34,224 bases of DNA, taken from NCBI RefSeq assembly GCF_016862515.1, contig NZ_BONC01000078.1, forward strand, positions 1-34,224, given 5' to 3'. A program made the translations under genes and the position numbers. Of the stretch, positions 15,683-26,428 are shown piece by piece. This DNA is from Asanoa iriomotensis (GTDB lineage Bacteria; Actinomycetota; Actinomycetes; Mycobacteriales; Micromonosporaceae). Positions within the stretch are counted from its first letter, which is position 1; each line of letters opens with the position of its first letter. The notes beneath the pieces were generated by a model. The model saw only the letters and a list, made by a program, of their open reading frames with translations, was not told the DNA's origin and searched no databases.

Positions 15683-16294
15683 ATGGAGTTCCTCATCGTC
15701 GCGGTCACCGCGTTCGCGCTGATCCTGCCGGTGGAACTGCCCGACAAAAGCGTGGTCGCGACGCTCGTGCTCAGCACGCGGTATCCGCCACTGTCGGTGT
15801 GGCTGGGTGTTGCCGCGGCGTTCGGTGTGCAGTGCGCGGTGGCGGTCGGCGCCGGGACGCTGATCGCCCGGCTGCCCGAGCGCCCGGTCGAATTCGTCGC
15901 CGCGGCGCTGTTCCTCGCCGGCGCCGTCGTGCTCTTCCTCGGCGCGCGCCGGGCCGGCCACGAAAGCCCGGATGAGGAACAACAGGACTATGCGCAGCGC
16001 ATAAAAGGTCGGCGCACCGGCCTGCGCGCCGCGGCGGCCAGCTTCGTCGTCCTGTTCACCGCCGAGTGGGGTGACCTCTCGCAGTTGCTGACCGCCGGGC
16101 TGGTGGCGAGTGGCCGAAATCCCATTCCGGTTTTCATCGGCTCCTGGCTCGCGCTGATCGTCGTCTCGGGCGCCGCCGTGCTGCTCGGTCGGTGGCTGCA
16201 GAAGAGGGTCAAGTTGTCGCTGATTCGATATGTGGCAGCCGGTATCTGCCTTGTCCTCGCACTGTTGACAACGGTTGCGGCGGTGCGCGCGTAA
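15683..16294 (+). CDS. TMEM165/GDT1-family cation transporter
   Basis: A 203-residue membrane protein with six predicted segments in two three-helix halves. Each half carries the family acidic motif: ELPDKS near the N-terminus (usual E-x-G-D-K-T/S, here Leu-Pro replaces the x-Gly) and EWGDLS in the second half. A charged loop (ARRAGHESPDEEQQ) separates the halves. GDT1/TMEM165/MneA proteins move Mn2+ or Ca2+, usually by exchange, so cytoplasmic Mn2+/Ca2+ homeostasis is the likely role. I chose ATG 15683; a TTG nine bases upstream is possible because no clear ribosome site decides between them. The gene ends 92 bases before purS and may be a separate unit. Confidence 0.85.
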   Translation: MEFLIVAVTAFALILPVELPDKSVVATLVLSTRYPPLSVWLGVAAAFGVQCAVAVGAGTLIARLPERPVEFVAAALFLAGAVVLFLGARRAGHESPDEEQQDYAQRIKGRRTGLRAAAASFVVLFTAEWGDLSQLLTAGLVASGRNPIPVFIGSWLALIVVSGAAVLLGRWLQKRVKLSLIRYVAAGICLVLALLTTVAAVRA

Positions 16295-16386
16295 TGCCTG
16301 TTCCACGGCGTGGGCGGGTGCCGGTCAACGTCTATCTACCGGGTACTCTTGGCGCGCTTACCGCGTACGAAAGTCAGGAGTGCCCA

Positions 16387-16653
16387 GTGGCTCGCGTCGT
16401 CGTCGACGTCATGCTCAAGCCGGAGATCCTCGATCCGCAGGGCCAGGCGGTCGCCAACGCGCTGCCACGGCTCGGCATCAGCGATGTCTCCTCCGTGCGC
16501 ATCGGCCGCCGCATCGAGATCGAGTTCACCGGTGCCGCCGACCCGGAACGGGTCCGCGAGATCGCCGACAAGCTGCTCGCCAACCCGGTGATCGAGGATT
16601 TCACGATCCAGGAGGTCGCCGAGGAGGCCGTCCCGGCGGGTGAGCCGTCATGA
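16387..16653 (+). CDS. purS: Phosphoribosylformylglycinamidine synthase subunit PurS
   Basis: Small structural subunit (88 residues) that joins PurQ to PurL in the FGAR amidotransferase complex. Recognised from the [19 protein letters not shown] start, the [16 protein letters not shown] middle and the [15 protein letters not shown] end, all typical of PurS. The GTG at 16387 is preceded by AGGAG (16376-16380); the open frame upstream is not coding. Its stop overlaps the purQ start (ATGA), and purQ in turn overlaps purL, giving the usual purSQL arrangement in which the three subunits are made in step. Confidence 0.95.
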   Translation: MARVVVDVMLKPEILDPQGQAVANALPRLGISDVSSVRIGRRIEIEFTGAADPERVREIADKLLANPVIEDFTIQEVAEEAVPAGEPS

Positions 16654-17329
16654 GTGCCCGCGTCGGTGTCGTGACGTTCCCGGGCTCGCTGGACGACGGC
16701 GACGCCGCCCGCGCCGTGCGGGTCTCCGGCGGCGAGGCGGTGCGGCTGTGGCACGGCGACCGTGACCTGCACGGCGTCGACGCCGTGGTGCTGCCCGGCG
16801 GCTTCTCCTACGGCGACTACCTGCGCACCGGCGCGATCGCCCGGTTCGCGCCCGTGATGGAGTCGATCGTCGACGGTGCCCGCGCCGGCCTCCCGGTGCT
16901 CGGCATCTGCAACGGCTTCCAGATCCTCTGCGAGGCGCACCTGTTGCCGGGTGCCCTCACCCGCAACAGCCACCTCCACTTCCGCAACCGTGACCAGTGG
17001 CTGCGCGTCCACGCCAGCAACACCGCGTGGACCAACTCGTTCGAGACCGACCAGGAGATCCTGGTGCCGCTCAAGAGCGGCGAGGGCCGATACGTGGCCG
17101 ACCAGGCGACGCTCGACGAGTTGGCCGCCAACGGCCGGATCGTGGCGACCTACCTGCGCGGCAACCCCAACGGCTCCGAGCGCGACATCGCCGGGGTCAC
17201 CAACGAGGCCGGCAACGTCGTCGGGCTCATGCCCCACCCCGAGCACGCGATCGAGGCACTGACCGGTCCGTCGCTCGACGGGTTGGGCTTCTTCACCTCG
17301 ATTCTCAAGCACTTGGCGGGGGCCTCGGC

Positions 17330-17333
<4 letters not shown>
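16650..17333 (+). CDS. purQ: Phosphoribosylformylglycinamidine synthase subunit PurQ (glutaminase)
   Basis: Class I glutamine amidotransferase subunit (227 residues) that supplies ammonia for FGAR to FGAM conversion. The nucleophile is Cys87 in LGICNGFQ, and the His/Glu pair lies in MPHPEHAIE (His196, Glu198). [15 protein letters not shown] is the characteristic PurQ segment near residue 52. The ATG overlaps the purS stop and the stop overlaps the purL start, so translation is coupled across the operon. Length is normal for the PurS-dependent bacterial type. Confidence 0.96.
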
Positions 17334-19699
<2,366 letters not shown>

Positions 19700-19710
19700 T
19701 CGACAGATAC

Positions 19711-19744
19711 GAAGAAGGGGGCCGCGCTAGCGGCCCCCTTCTTC
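19711..19744. terminator. Strong bidirectional hairpin after purL
   Basis: Perfect 15-bp stem GAAGAAGGGGGCCGC (19711-19725) with its complement at 19730-19744 and a GCTA loop. It sits between the purL stop and the convergent stop of the Gly/Tyr-rich surface protein, so it can end both transcripts. GTGTTGCTGTTGC follows on the plus strand, only moderately T-rich. Confidence 0.85.
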
Positions 19745-19757
19745 GTGTTGCTGTTGC

Positions 19758-21794
19758 TCAGTCGTCCAGCCAGCCCAGCTCGCGCCGGTCGCCACCACGA
19801 CCACCGCCGCCGCCGTGCCGGGCGCGGCCCTCGCCGCCGTTGTTCTGCTGGCCCTGACCGTCGTAGTAGTCACCGCGGTCGTCGTAGCCGGCGTTCTGGT
19901 TGCCGCCGTACGCGCCGCCGCCGCGCTGCTCGGGCACCCGGTCGTAGCCGCCGCCCTCGTAGCCACCGCCGCGGCCGTAGTCGCCGCCGCCGGCCGGGTA
20001 ACCGCGGGTGTCGTCGTAGCCGCCACCCTGCTGGCCGCCGTAGCCGCCGCCCTCGTAGCCGCCACGACCCTGCTGGTCGTAGCCGCCGCGCGGAGCGCTG
20101 CCGTAGCCGTTGGCGCCGCCCTGGTCGTAGCCGTTGGGCTCGGCACCGTAGCCGCGGTCGTCGCCGTAACCGCCGCCCGAGGCGGGTGCGCCGCCGTAGC
20201 CGTTGTTGCCGCCACCGGCGCCGTAGCCGCTGTTGCCGGCACCGCCGCCGTAGCCGTTGTCGCGACCGCCGTAGCCGTCGCCACCGGAGGCCGGCTCGTA
20301 GCGACCCGTCGGCTCGTCGAACCGCTGGTCGCCGTAGCCACCGCCACCGGACTGCGGATAACCGGCCGGGCCGGCACCGTAGCCGCCGCCCGAGGCCGGG
20401 GCCCCGCCGTATCCGCCGGCACCCGAGCCGGGCGCGTCACCGTAGCCACCGCCGGCGCCGTAGCCGCCACCCGAACCCGGCGCGTTGCCGAACTGGGTGG
20501 GTGCCGCACCGCCGTACATCTGCGTGGCCTGGTCGTAGCCGCCGACCTGGGTGGGCTGGCTGGCGCCGTAACCACCGGCGCCGCCGGCGTCCCAACCGGG
20601 CTGCTGTTGCCCGTAGGTCGGTGCCTGCGCGGGCATCGGTGCGCCGTAGGGGTCGGGGAACTCGTCCATCGGCGCGCGACTGTGCAGCATCGTCGGTGCG
20701 TCGGCCATCGGGCCGCCGCCGGGCCCGGCGATCCGGGTCGCGTCGTTTCCACCGCCGCGGTACGCGGCCGCGCCACCCATCGGCGCCGCCGGGCGTACAC
20801 CCGTGGTCGAGGTCGCGTCGTCCGGGTCGTCGTTCTCCTTGCGGCGCAGCATCACCCAGACGATGCCGCCGACGCCGAACGCGACCAGCAGGCCGCCGCC
20901 GAGCACGACCAGCCAGTTGCCGAAGCCGCCGCCCTCATCCGTGTTGCCGGCCGGGTTGGCCGCGATCGCGGAGTCGCTCGGCTCGTCGGTGAGCTCGTCG
21001 TCGAGCGGCGCCTCTTCGGTCGGCACCGGGGTGCCGCTCGGGCTCGCCGCGGCGGTGAGCTGCAGACTCAGCGTGACGCCGGTGCTGCTCTGGCCCGCGT
21101 TGACGGTGATCGCCTTGGTGACCTTGATCTCGTCCTTCGACGCGCCGATGGTGATGCGCCCGGGCGCGATCGGGTTCCGCTCCGAGCCGTTGAAGCGGAA
21201 GGTGCCGTTCGAGCTGGCGATCGTCTCGTGGGTCTGGGAGTTGCCGTCGCTGAGCGCGACGTAGGCACCGTTGACCGGTTTGCCGTCGGCCTGGTTGATG
21301 ACCTTGCCGCTGATCGTCTTGACCGTCTCGGTCGGCGGCGGCGCCTGCACCTGCTTGCCGCGCACCGTCATGTCGCGCGTCGCCTGGGCGTTCTCGCCGT
21401 TGATCGAGACCTGCACGATCACCTGGCCGGCCTTGGTCTGGCCGTCAGGGACGTTGCCGGCGGTCACCCGCGCCGTGACCTCTTCCGTGTCACCGGCGTT
21501 GATGTCGATGTCGCCGTCGCAGTTCTGGCTGCAGCTGAGCTCGCCGAAGCTGGTCGTCACCCGGACCGTGGCCGTCTGGCGGTTGTTGCCAGGGTTGTCC
21601 GACGGGTTGTTGTTCTTGATGCTGATCCGTACGTTCGCGTTCTCACCAGGAGATAGCGAGCCGTTGGAGACGCTGATCGACACCGTCGGTGGTGCCGCCT
21701 GTGCGGGGCTTGGAAAAAAGGTGACCAGTGCGCCAGCACTCAGCGCCACGACCACACCGGCCCGTACGCGCCAGGCTCGTCGGTGTGTTGTCAC
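19758..21794 (-). CDS. Cell-envelope protein: secreted Ig-like/carboxypeptidase-regulatory region, one TM, long Gly/Tyr-rich cytoplasmic tail
   Basis: About 678 residues. N-terminal signal peptide ending near PSPAQA, then an extracellular part with a CARDB/Ig-like stretch (SVSNGSLSPGENANVRISI) and a carboxypeptidase-regulatory-like fold (KTISGKVINQADGKPVNGAYVAL). An acidic Pro/Thr linker precedes a single membrane segment at about 291-316 followed by LRRKE, so the remaining 360 residues should be cytoplasmic. That tail is low complexity, built from dozens of GGYG/GYG units with Gln, Asn, Asp and Arg. I chose the GTG at 21794 because GGAAGG lies 8 bases before it; the GTG at 21800 would leave a 2-base gap. 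No enzyme motif is present. Role unknown; surface sensing or cytoplasmic scaffolding is possible. Confidence 0.8.
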   Translation of the reverse strand: MTTHRRAWRVRAGVVVALSAGALVTFFPSPAQAAPPTVSISVSNGSLSPGENANVRISIKNNNPSDNPGNNRQTATVRVTTSFGELSCSQNCDGDIDINAGDTEEVTARVTAGNVPDGQTKAGQVIVQVSINGENAQATRDMTVRGKQVQAPPPTETVKTISGKVINQADGKPVNGAYVALSDGNSQTHETIASSNGTFRFNGSERNPIAPGRITIGASKDEIKVTKAITVNAGQSSTGVTLSLQLTAAASPSGTPVPTEEAPLDDELTDEPSDSAIAANPAGNTDEGGGFGNWLVVLGGGLLVAFGVGGIVWVMLRRKENDDPDDATSTTGVRPAAPMGGAAAYRGGGNDATRIAGPGGGPMADAPTMLHSRAPMDEFPDPYGAPMPAQAPTYGQQQPGWDAGGAGGYGASQPTQVGGYDQATQMYGGAAPTQFGNAPGSGGGYGAGGGYGDAPGSGAGGYGGAPASGGGYGAGPAGYPQSGGGGYGDQRFDEPTGRYEPASGGDGYGGRDNGYGGGAGNSGYGAGGGNNGYGGAPASGGGYGDDRGYGAEPNGYDQGGANGYGSAPRGGYDQQGRGGYEGGGYGGQQGGGYDDTRGYPAGGGDYGRGGGYEGGGYDRVPEQRGGGAYGGNQNAGYDDRGDYYDGQGQQNNGGEGRARHGGGGGRGGDRRELGWLDD

Positions 21795-21918
21795 GTCCAC
21801 CGCCTTCCGGTCTCACCCCCGAACGAGTACACCGTCGGTCACTATGCCTTGCCCGACGGGGTCAGCGCGACCCAGGGGCCGAAGGAACTAGGACGCAAGA
21901 AGGTCGTATCGTCCCGTC

Positions 21919-22305
21919 ATGTCCCCTGCGCACAATAAGTCACCCGCGGTCGCGGCTGCCCTAGCCGCCCTCGACGCCGGGGGAAGCCCCGAGAAGACCA
22001 CTCTCCGTGACGCTGTGCGTGCGCTGCTGACCGACCTCGCCCAGCGGGTTCCCGGCCGCTCGGTCGAGGTGCGCGTCCCACCTTACGGTGCGGTGCAATG
22101 CATCCCCGGACCGCGACATACCAGAGGTACGCCCTCCAATGTGGTCGAAACGGACGGTGTGACGTGGATCCTGCTCGCGACCGGTCGCCTGTCGTGGGCT
22201 GAGGCGATGGCCGCCGGCAAGATCAAGGCCAGCGGAATCCGGGCCGATCTTTCCCCATATCTACCCGAGGGGCCAGATTTCGGGTCGCCCGAAGGTGTTC
22301 CCTGA
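21919..22305 (+). CDS. Sterol-carrier-domain family protein (Rv0807-like)
   Basis: A 128-residue soluble protein of the actinobacterial 'sterol carrier family' (bacterial SCP orthologue domain). Features are the N-terminal helix region ([34 protein letters not shown]), the conserved [27 protein letters not shown] core and the C-terminal [16 protein letters not shown]. Such proteins sit next to purF in many actinobacteria, including M. tuberculosis Rv0807-purF as I recall it. The ligand and any link to purine synthesis are unknown. It starts at ATG 21919, with AAGAAGG some distance upstream, and is read divergently from the Gly/Tyr-rich surface protein. Confidence 0.8.
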   Translation: MSPAHNKSPAVAAALAALDAGGSPEKTTLRDAVRALLTDLAQRVPGRSVEVRVPPYGAVQCIPGPRHTRGTPSNVVETDGVTWILLATGRLSWAEAMAAGKIKASGIRADLSPYLPEGPDFGSPEGVP

Positions 22306-22346
22306 CCCTGAGCGCGCTCAAGGTGGCCCGCTGTGACCGGCGGGAA

Positions 22347-22366
22347 CTCGCGTACACTGGCGCGAG
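22347..22366 (+). promoter_or_regulatory. Possible purF promoter with inverted repeat
   Basis: CTCGCG (22347-22352) and CGCGAG (22361-22366) flank TACACT (22353-22358), a fair -10 hexamer, about 45 bases before the purF start. No good -35 is seen. The repeat could be an operator over the -10; this is inferred only. Confidence 0.4.
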
Positions 22367-22402
22367 CAAGTCGTGCCAAGAATCAGCAGCGAGGAGCGCC
22401 AG

Positions 22403-23980
22403 GTGCCCCGAGGCGACGGCCGGTTGAGCCAGGACCTCGACCCCCAACGGCCGGGCCCGCAGGATGCTTGCGGTGTCTTCGGCGTGTGGGGGCCGGGTGA
22501 AGAGGTCGCCAAGCTGACCTACTTCGGGCTCTACGCCCTCCAGCACCGAGGCCAGGAAGCGGCCGGCATCGCCGTGAGCGACGGCTCCGGCGTGGTGGTC
22601 TACAAGGACCTCGGCCTGGTCGCCCAGGTCTTCGACGAGCCGACCCTGGCCAGCCTGCGCGGCCACCTCGCCATCGGCCACACGCGTTACTCCACCACCG
22701 GCGGCTCCACCTGGGAAAACGCGCAGCCGACGATCCGCGCCACCAGCGCCGGCACGACCATCGCGCTGGCGCACAACGGCAACCTGGTCAACACCGCCGA
22801 GCTGGCCCGCGAGGTCGCCGACCGCGGCCTGCACACCGACCCCGCCACCACCTCCGACACCGCGATGGTGACGGCGCTGCTCACCGGCCGGCCCGACCTC
22901 TCCGTCGAGGCCGCCGCGCTCGAGGTGCTGCCGACGCTGCGCGGCGCGTTCAGCTTCGTGTTCATGGACGAGACCACGCTCTACGCGGCGCGCGACGCCC
23001 ACGGCGTGCGCCCGCTGGTGCTCGGCCGGCTCGAGCGGGGCTGGGTGGTGGCCAGTGAGACGGCGGCGCTCGACATCGTCGGCGCGAGCTTCGTCCGCGA
23101 GGTCGAGCCGGGCGAGCTGCTCGCGATCGACGAGGACGGGCTGCGCTCGTCGCGGTTCGCCGTCCCCGAGCCCAAGGGCTGCCTCTTCGAATACGTCTAC
23201 ATCGCGCGGCCCGACACCACGATCGCCGGGCGCAACGTGCACGCCGCCCGGGTGCAGATCGGCCGCCAGCTGGCCAAGGAGCACCCGGTCGAGGCCGACA
23301 TGGTGATCCCGGTGCCCGAGTCGGGCACGCCGGCCGCGATCGGCTACGCGGCCGAGTCGGGCATCACCTACGGCGCGGGCCTGGTGAAGAACGCCTACGT
23401 CGGGCGCACCTTCATCCAGCCGTCGCAGACCCTGCGCCAGCTGGGCATCCGGCTCAAGCTCAACCCACTGCGGGAAAACGTCCGCGGCAAGCGGATCGTG
23501 GTGGTCGACGACTCCATCGTGCGGGGCAACACACAGCGGGCGATCGTCCGGATGCTCCGCGAGGCCGGCGCGCTCGAGGTGCACGTGCGCATCTCCTCGC
23601 CGCCGGTCAACTGGCCGTGCTTCTACGGGATCGACTTCGCGACCCGGGCGGAGCTGCTGGCCAACGGCCTCGACAACGACGGCATCCGGCGTTCGATCGG
23701 TGCCGACACGTTGGGATACGTATCACTCGGCGGTCTGGTGGCCGCGACCGAGCAGCCGAAGACGCGCTTGTGCCGCGCGTGTTTCGACGGGGAATACCCG
23801 ATCCCGCTGCCGGCCGGCAACCTGATCGGCAAGCACGTGCTCGAAGGGGTCGCCCGCCGGGTCGACGCCGATGCCGAGCAGCGCAACGATGGCGGAGCCG
23901 AGCGTCCGGCGGCGAGCGACCAGTTGGTCGCGCAGCGGCTGGCGGCCAGCTCCAACGGCGGCGGCACGCACCGTTCCTAG
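22403..23980 (+). CDS. purF: Amidophosphoribosyltransferase
   Basis: Catalyses the committed step of purine synthesis, glutamine plus PRPP to phosphoribosylamine. The protein is 525 residues. A short propeptide precedes the N-terminal nucleophile Cys in DACGVFGVW, so removal of about 22 residues is expected. The glutaminase half carries GHTRYSTTG and AHNGNLVN; the PRTase half has the PRPP loop VVVDDSIVRGNT and PVPESGTPAA. Cysteines near the end (NWPCFYGID, RLCRACFDGEYP) are those of the Fe-S-containing PurF type. I chose GTG 22403, with GAGGAG (22391-22396) upstream; a GTG at 22373 is in frame but lacks a ribosome site. The C-terminal 45 residues are a variable tail. Confidence 0.95.
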   Translation: MPRGDGRLSQDLDPQRPGPQDACGVFGVWGPGEEVAKLTYFGLYALQHRGQEAAGIAVSDGSGVVVYKDLGLVAQVFDEPTLASLRGHLAIGHTRYSTTGGSTWENAQPTIRATSAGTTIALAHNGNLVNTAELAREVADRGLHTDPATTSDTAMVTALLTGRPDLSVEAAALEVLPTLRGAFSFVFMDETTLYAARDAHGVRPLVLGRLERGWVVASETAALDIVGASFVREVEPGELLAIDEDGLRSSRFAVPEPKGCLFEYVYIARPDTTIAGRNVHAARVQIGRQLAKEHPVEADMVIPVPESGTPAAIGYAAESGITYGAGLVKNAYVGRTFIQPSQTLRQLGIRLKLNPLRENVRGKRIVVVDDSIVRGNTQRAIVRMLREAGALEVHVRISSPPVNWPCFYGIDFATRAELLANGLDNDGIRRSIGADTLGYVSLGGLVAATEQPKTRLCRACFDGEYPIPLPAGNLIGKHVLEGVARRVDADAEQRNDGGAERPAASDQLVAQRLAASSNGGGTHRS

Positions 23981-24029
23981 CCGGCGTCTCCACCGAGACA
24001 CCGCGCGTCAGGCGTTAAAGGGAGAAATC

Positions 24030-25181
24030 GTGACGCACGTTACTGAGCGGGGCGGCGGCCCGGCCAACACCTCGGGCTCCGACGGTATGCAGCCGTGGAC
24101 GGCCGGCGCGGGACGGTCCAGTCGCAAGCGCACAGTGACGTACGCCGACGCCGGCGTCTCTATCCACGCCGGCGAGCGCGCGGTCGAGCTGCTCAAGAGC
24201 AAGGTGGCCCGGGCGCAGCGGCCGGAGGTCCTCGGTGACCTCGGTGGCTTCGCCGGCCTGTTCCGGCTCGACACCAAGCGCTACAAGAACCCGATCCTCG
24301 CCTCGTCGACCGACGGCGTCGGCACCAAGCTGGTGATCGCGCAGCAGCTCGACATCCACGACACGGTCGGCATCGACCTGGTCGCGATGGTCGTCGACGA
24401 CCTGGTGGCCTGCGGCGCCGAGCCGCTGTTCCTGCTCGACTACATCGCCTGCGGCGAGGTCGTGCCCGACAAGGTCGCCGAGATCGGCGCCGGCATCTCC
24501 GACGGCTGCCGCTACGCCGGCTGCGCGCTGCTCGGCGGCGAGACGGCCGAGCACCCGGGCGTCCTGCGCCCCGACGAATATGACCTGTCCGCCACCGGCG
24601 TCGGCGTGGTGGAGGAGAGCGAGATCCTCGGCCGCGACCGGGTCGAGGTCGGCGACGTCGTCATCGCGATGCGCTCGTCGGGCCTGCACTCCAACGGCTA
24701 CTCGCTGGTCCGCCACGTGCTGCTCGGCGCCGGGCGGATGCGGCTCGACACGGTGGTCGACGACTTCGGCAAGCAGCGCACCCTCGGTGAGGAGCTGTTG
24801 ACGCCGACCAAGATCTACGCCCGCGACTGCCTCAAGCTGATCGAAGAGGCCGAGGTGCGGGCGCTGGCCCACGTCACCGGCGGCGGCATCCCGGGCAACC
24901 TCGTGCGGGTGCTCCCGGAGCACGTCGACGCGGTGGTCAACCGGTCGACCTGGAAGCCGCAGCCGATCTTCGACCTCGTGCAGTCCAAGGGCCGCATCGA
25001 GGACCCGGAGATGGAGTCGACGTTCAACATGGGCGTCGGCATGTTCGCGATCGTCTCCGCCGAGGACGCCGACCGGGCCCTCGCCTTCCTCGCCGGGCGC
25101 GGCATCGACGCGTGGCAGGCGGGCGAGATCATCGAGGGCACGGGGACCGTTCAGATGATCGGCCAGCACACGCGCGGCTGA
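24030..25181 (+). CDS. purM: Phosphoribosylformylglycinamidine cyclo-ligase (AIR synthetase)
   Basis: Converts FGAM to AIR with ATP; 383 residues. Recognised from VTYADAGVSIHAGERAVELLK, SSTDGVGTKLVIA, GIDLVAMVVDDLVACGAEPLFLLDYIA, LLGGETAEHPG and the C-terminal HVTGGGIPGNLVRVLP, all AIR synthetase signatures. The first 35 residues (Gly/Ser/Thr-rich) are an extension not needed for the fold. The GTG at 24030 has AAAGGGAGAA immediately upstream; the reading frame before it overlaps the purF tail in another frame. It lies 49 bases after purF and is followed by the RiPP locus. Confidence 0.95.
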   Translation: MTHVTERGGGPANTSGSDGMQPWTAGAGRSSRKRTVTYADAGVSIHAGERAVELLKSKVARAQRPEVLGDLGGFAGLFRLDTKRYKNPILASSTDGVGTKLVIAQQLDIHDTVGIDLVAMVVDDLVACGAEPLFLLDYIACGEVVPDKVAEIGAGISDGCRYAGCALLGGETAEHPGVLRPDEYDLSATGVGVVEESEILGRDRVEVGDVVIAMRSSGLHSNGYSLVRHVLLGAGRMRLDTVVDDFGKQRTLGEELLTPTKIYARDCLKLIEEAEVRALAHVTGGGIPGNLVRVLPEHVDAVVNRSTWKPQPIFDLVQSKGRIEDPEMESTFNMGVGMFAIVSAEDADRALAFLAGRGIDAWQAGEIIEGTGTVQMIGQHTRG

Positions 25182-25222
25182 CCTGCCGGGCCGGTGTGAT
25201 CGTTCGCCTACCTGATTGGGTC

Positions 25223-25251
25223 TTACCCGATTGGCCACCGCCGCCTAACCT
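25223..25251 (+). promoter_or_regulatory. Weak candidate promoter for the RiPP genes
   Basis: In the 110-base gap after purM, TTACCC (25223-25228), a 17-base spacer and TAACCT (25246-25251) give a weak sigma-70-like pair. GATTGG occurs twice nearby (25214 and 25229). No hairpin separates purM from the next gene, so read-through from purM is equally possible. Confidence 0.3.
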
Positions 25252-25291
25252 AAAGTCCTGCCTCGGCACCTCGACGGGGAGAGGAGGGCGG

Positions 25292-26428
25292 GTGGTTGTC
25301 CGGCGGGCCCAGTTCACCGGTATGCGCGGCATCGCCCCCGTGCCTTCCTACGTGGTTATGCAGCCCACGACGCTGTGCAACCTCGACTGCGCCTACTGCT
25401 ACCTGCCCTTCCGGTCAGCCGATCGGAAGATGCCGGTCGATGTGGCGGCCGCGGTCGCCGGGCCGGCCAACCAGTGGGCCCGCGACGGCCGGTTCTCGGT
25501 GGTCTGGCACGGCGGGGAGCCGCTGGCCGCCGGCCGCGACCATTTCGCGGCGCTGCTCGCGCCGTTCGACCCGCGCGTCGAGCACCACGTGCAGACCAAC
25601 GCGACCCTGATCGACGCGGCGTGGTGCGAGTTCTTCGCCGAGCACGAGATCCGGGTCAGCGTCAGCGTCGACGGTCCGCGCGAGCGCAACGGCGACCGGG
25701 TCACCCGGGGCGGCCGGCCCGCGTACGACCGGATCATGCGTGGCATCGAGACCCTCCGCGCGCACGACATCGGCTTCTCCGCCCTCTGCGTGGTCTCCGA
25801 CCCCGCGCCGGGGCGGGCGGCCGAGCTCTACCGCTACTTCCTCGACCTCGGATGCGACGTGCTCGGCATCAACATCGAGGAGACGGAGGGCACCAACACC
25901 CGCGGCAACGCCCACCCGGCCGGCCAGGTCGTCGACTTCTGGGCCGAGTTGGTCGCCGCCTGGCGCCAGGACCCGCGGATCCACGTCCGCGAGATCGAGT
26001 GGTCGCTGCGCTACACCGAGGCGGTGCTGATCGGCACGGCCGACAGCGTGCTGCCGCGCAAGCTCGACCCGATTCCCACCGTCGCCTACGACGGCTCGGT
26101 GGTGCTGCTCTCTCCGGAGCTGGCCGGGTTCCAGGACGCCCGGCACGGCGACTTCAGCAGTGGCAACGTCCTCGCGACACCCCTTACCGAGATCATCGCC
26201 GGGGCACACCGGCGCACGCCCTGGGTCGCCGAGTTCCTCGACGGCGTGGAGGCGTGCCGAGCGAGCTGCCCCTACTTCGGTTTCTGCGGCGGTGCACACG
26301 CGGCAAACCGCTATTTCGAACACGGCCGGTTCGACACGACCGAAACCGACCACTGCCGCAACAGCAAGATCCGCCTACTGGAAGGGGTGTTGCAGCATGC
26401 CCGAGACCACCAGCCTTCGGCCGTCTGA
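25292..26428 (+). CDS. amcB: Radical SAM/SPASM peptide maturase (probable cyclophane-forming, AmcB-like)
   Basis: A 378-residue radical SAM enzyme predicted to modify the small peptide encoded just downstream. The [4Fe-4S]/SAM motif CNLDCAYC gives Cys29, Cys33 and Cys36. HGGEPLAAG follows as the SAM-contact GGE motif. The C-terminus is a SPASM/twitch auxiliary-cluster domain with Cys322, 326, 332 and 355 (CRASCPYFGFCGG...DHC). Peptide-modifying SPASM enzymes with short precursors include the three-residue-cyclophane (triceptide) maturases, and the precursor here fits that chemistry. I remember an actinobacterial family named AmcB; the symbol rests on that memory. The start is GTG 25292 after GGGGAGAGGAGG; an ATG at 25322 is an alternative. 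The 3' end overlaps the precursor gene by 32 bases. Confidence 0.85.
   Translation: MVVRRAQFTGMRGIAPVPSYVVMQPTTLCNLDCAYCYLPFRSADRKMPVDVAAAVAGPANQWARDGRFSVVWHGGEPLAAGRDHFAALLAPFDPRVEHHVQTNATLIDAAWCEFFAEHEIRVSVSVDGPRERNGDRVTRGGRPAYDRIMRGIETLRAHDIGFSALCVVSDPAPGRAAELYRYFLDLGCDVLGINIEETEGTNTRGNAHPAGQVVDFWAELVAAWRQDPRIHVREIEWSLRYTEAVLIGTADSVLPRKLDPIPTVAYDGSVVLLSPELAGFQDARHGDFSSGNVLATPLTEIIAGAHRRTPWVAEFLDGVEACRASCPYFGFCGGAHAANRYFEHGRFDTTETDHCRNSKIRLLEGVLQHARDHQPSAV

Noticed and set aside
19800-20700. Repetitive DNA as a possible CRISPR or tandem-repeat locus
   Set aside because: The periodicity follows Gly/Tyr codons of one long reading frame with a signal peptide and membrane segment; there are no uniform spacers.
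22223-23584. A 453-codon minus-strand open frame opposite purF
   Set aside because: High-GC DNA leaves long antisense frames. The translation is Arg/His/Val/Gly-rich without any domain, while purF on the plus strand has all catalytic motifs.
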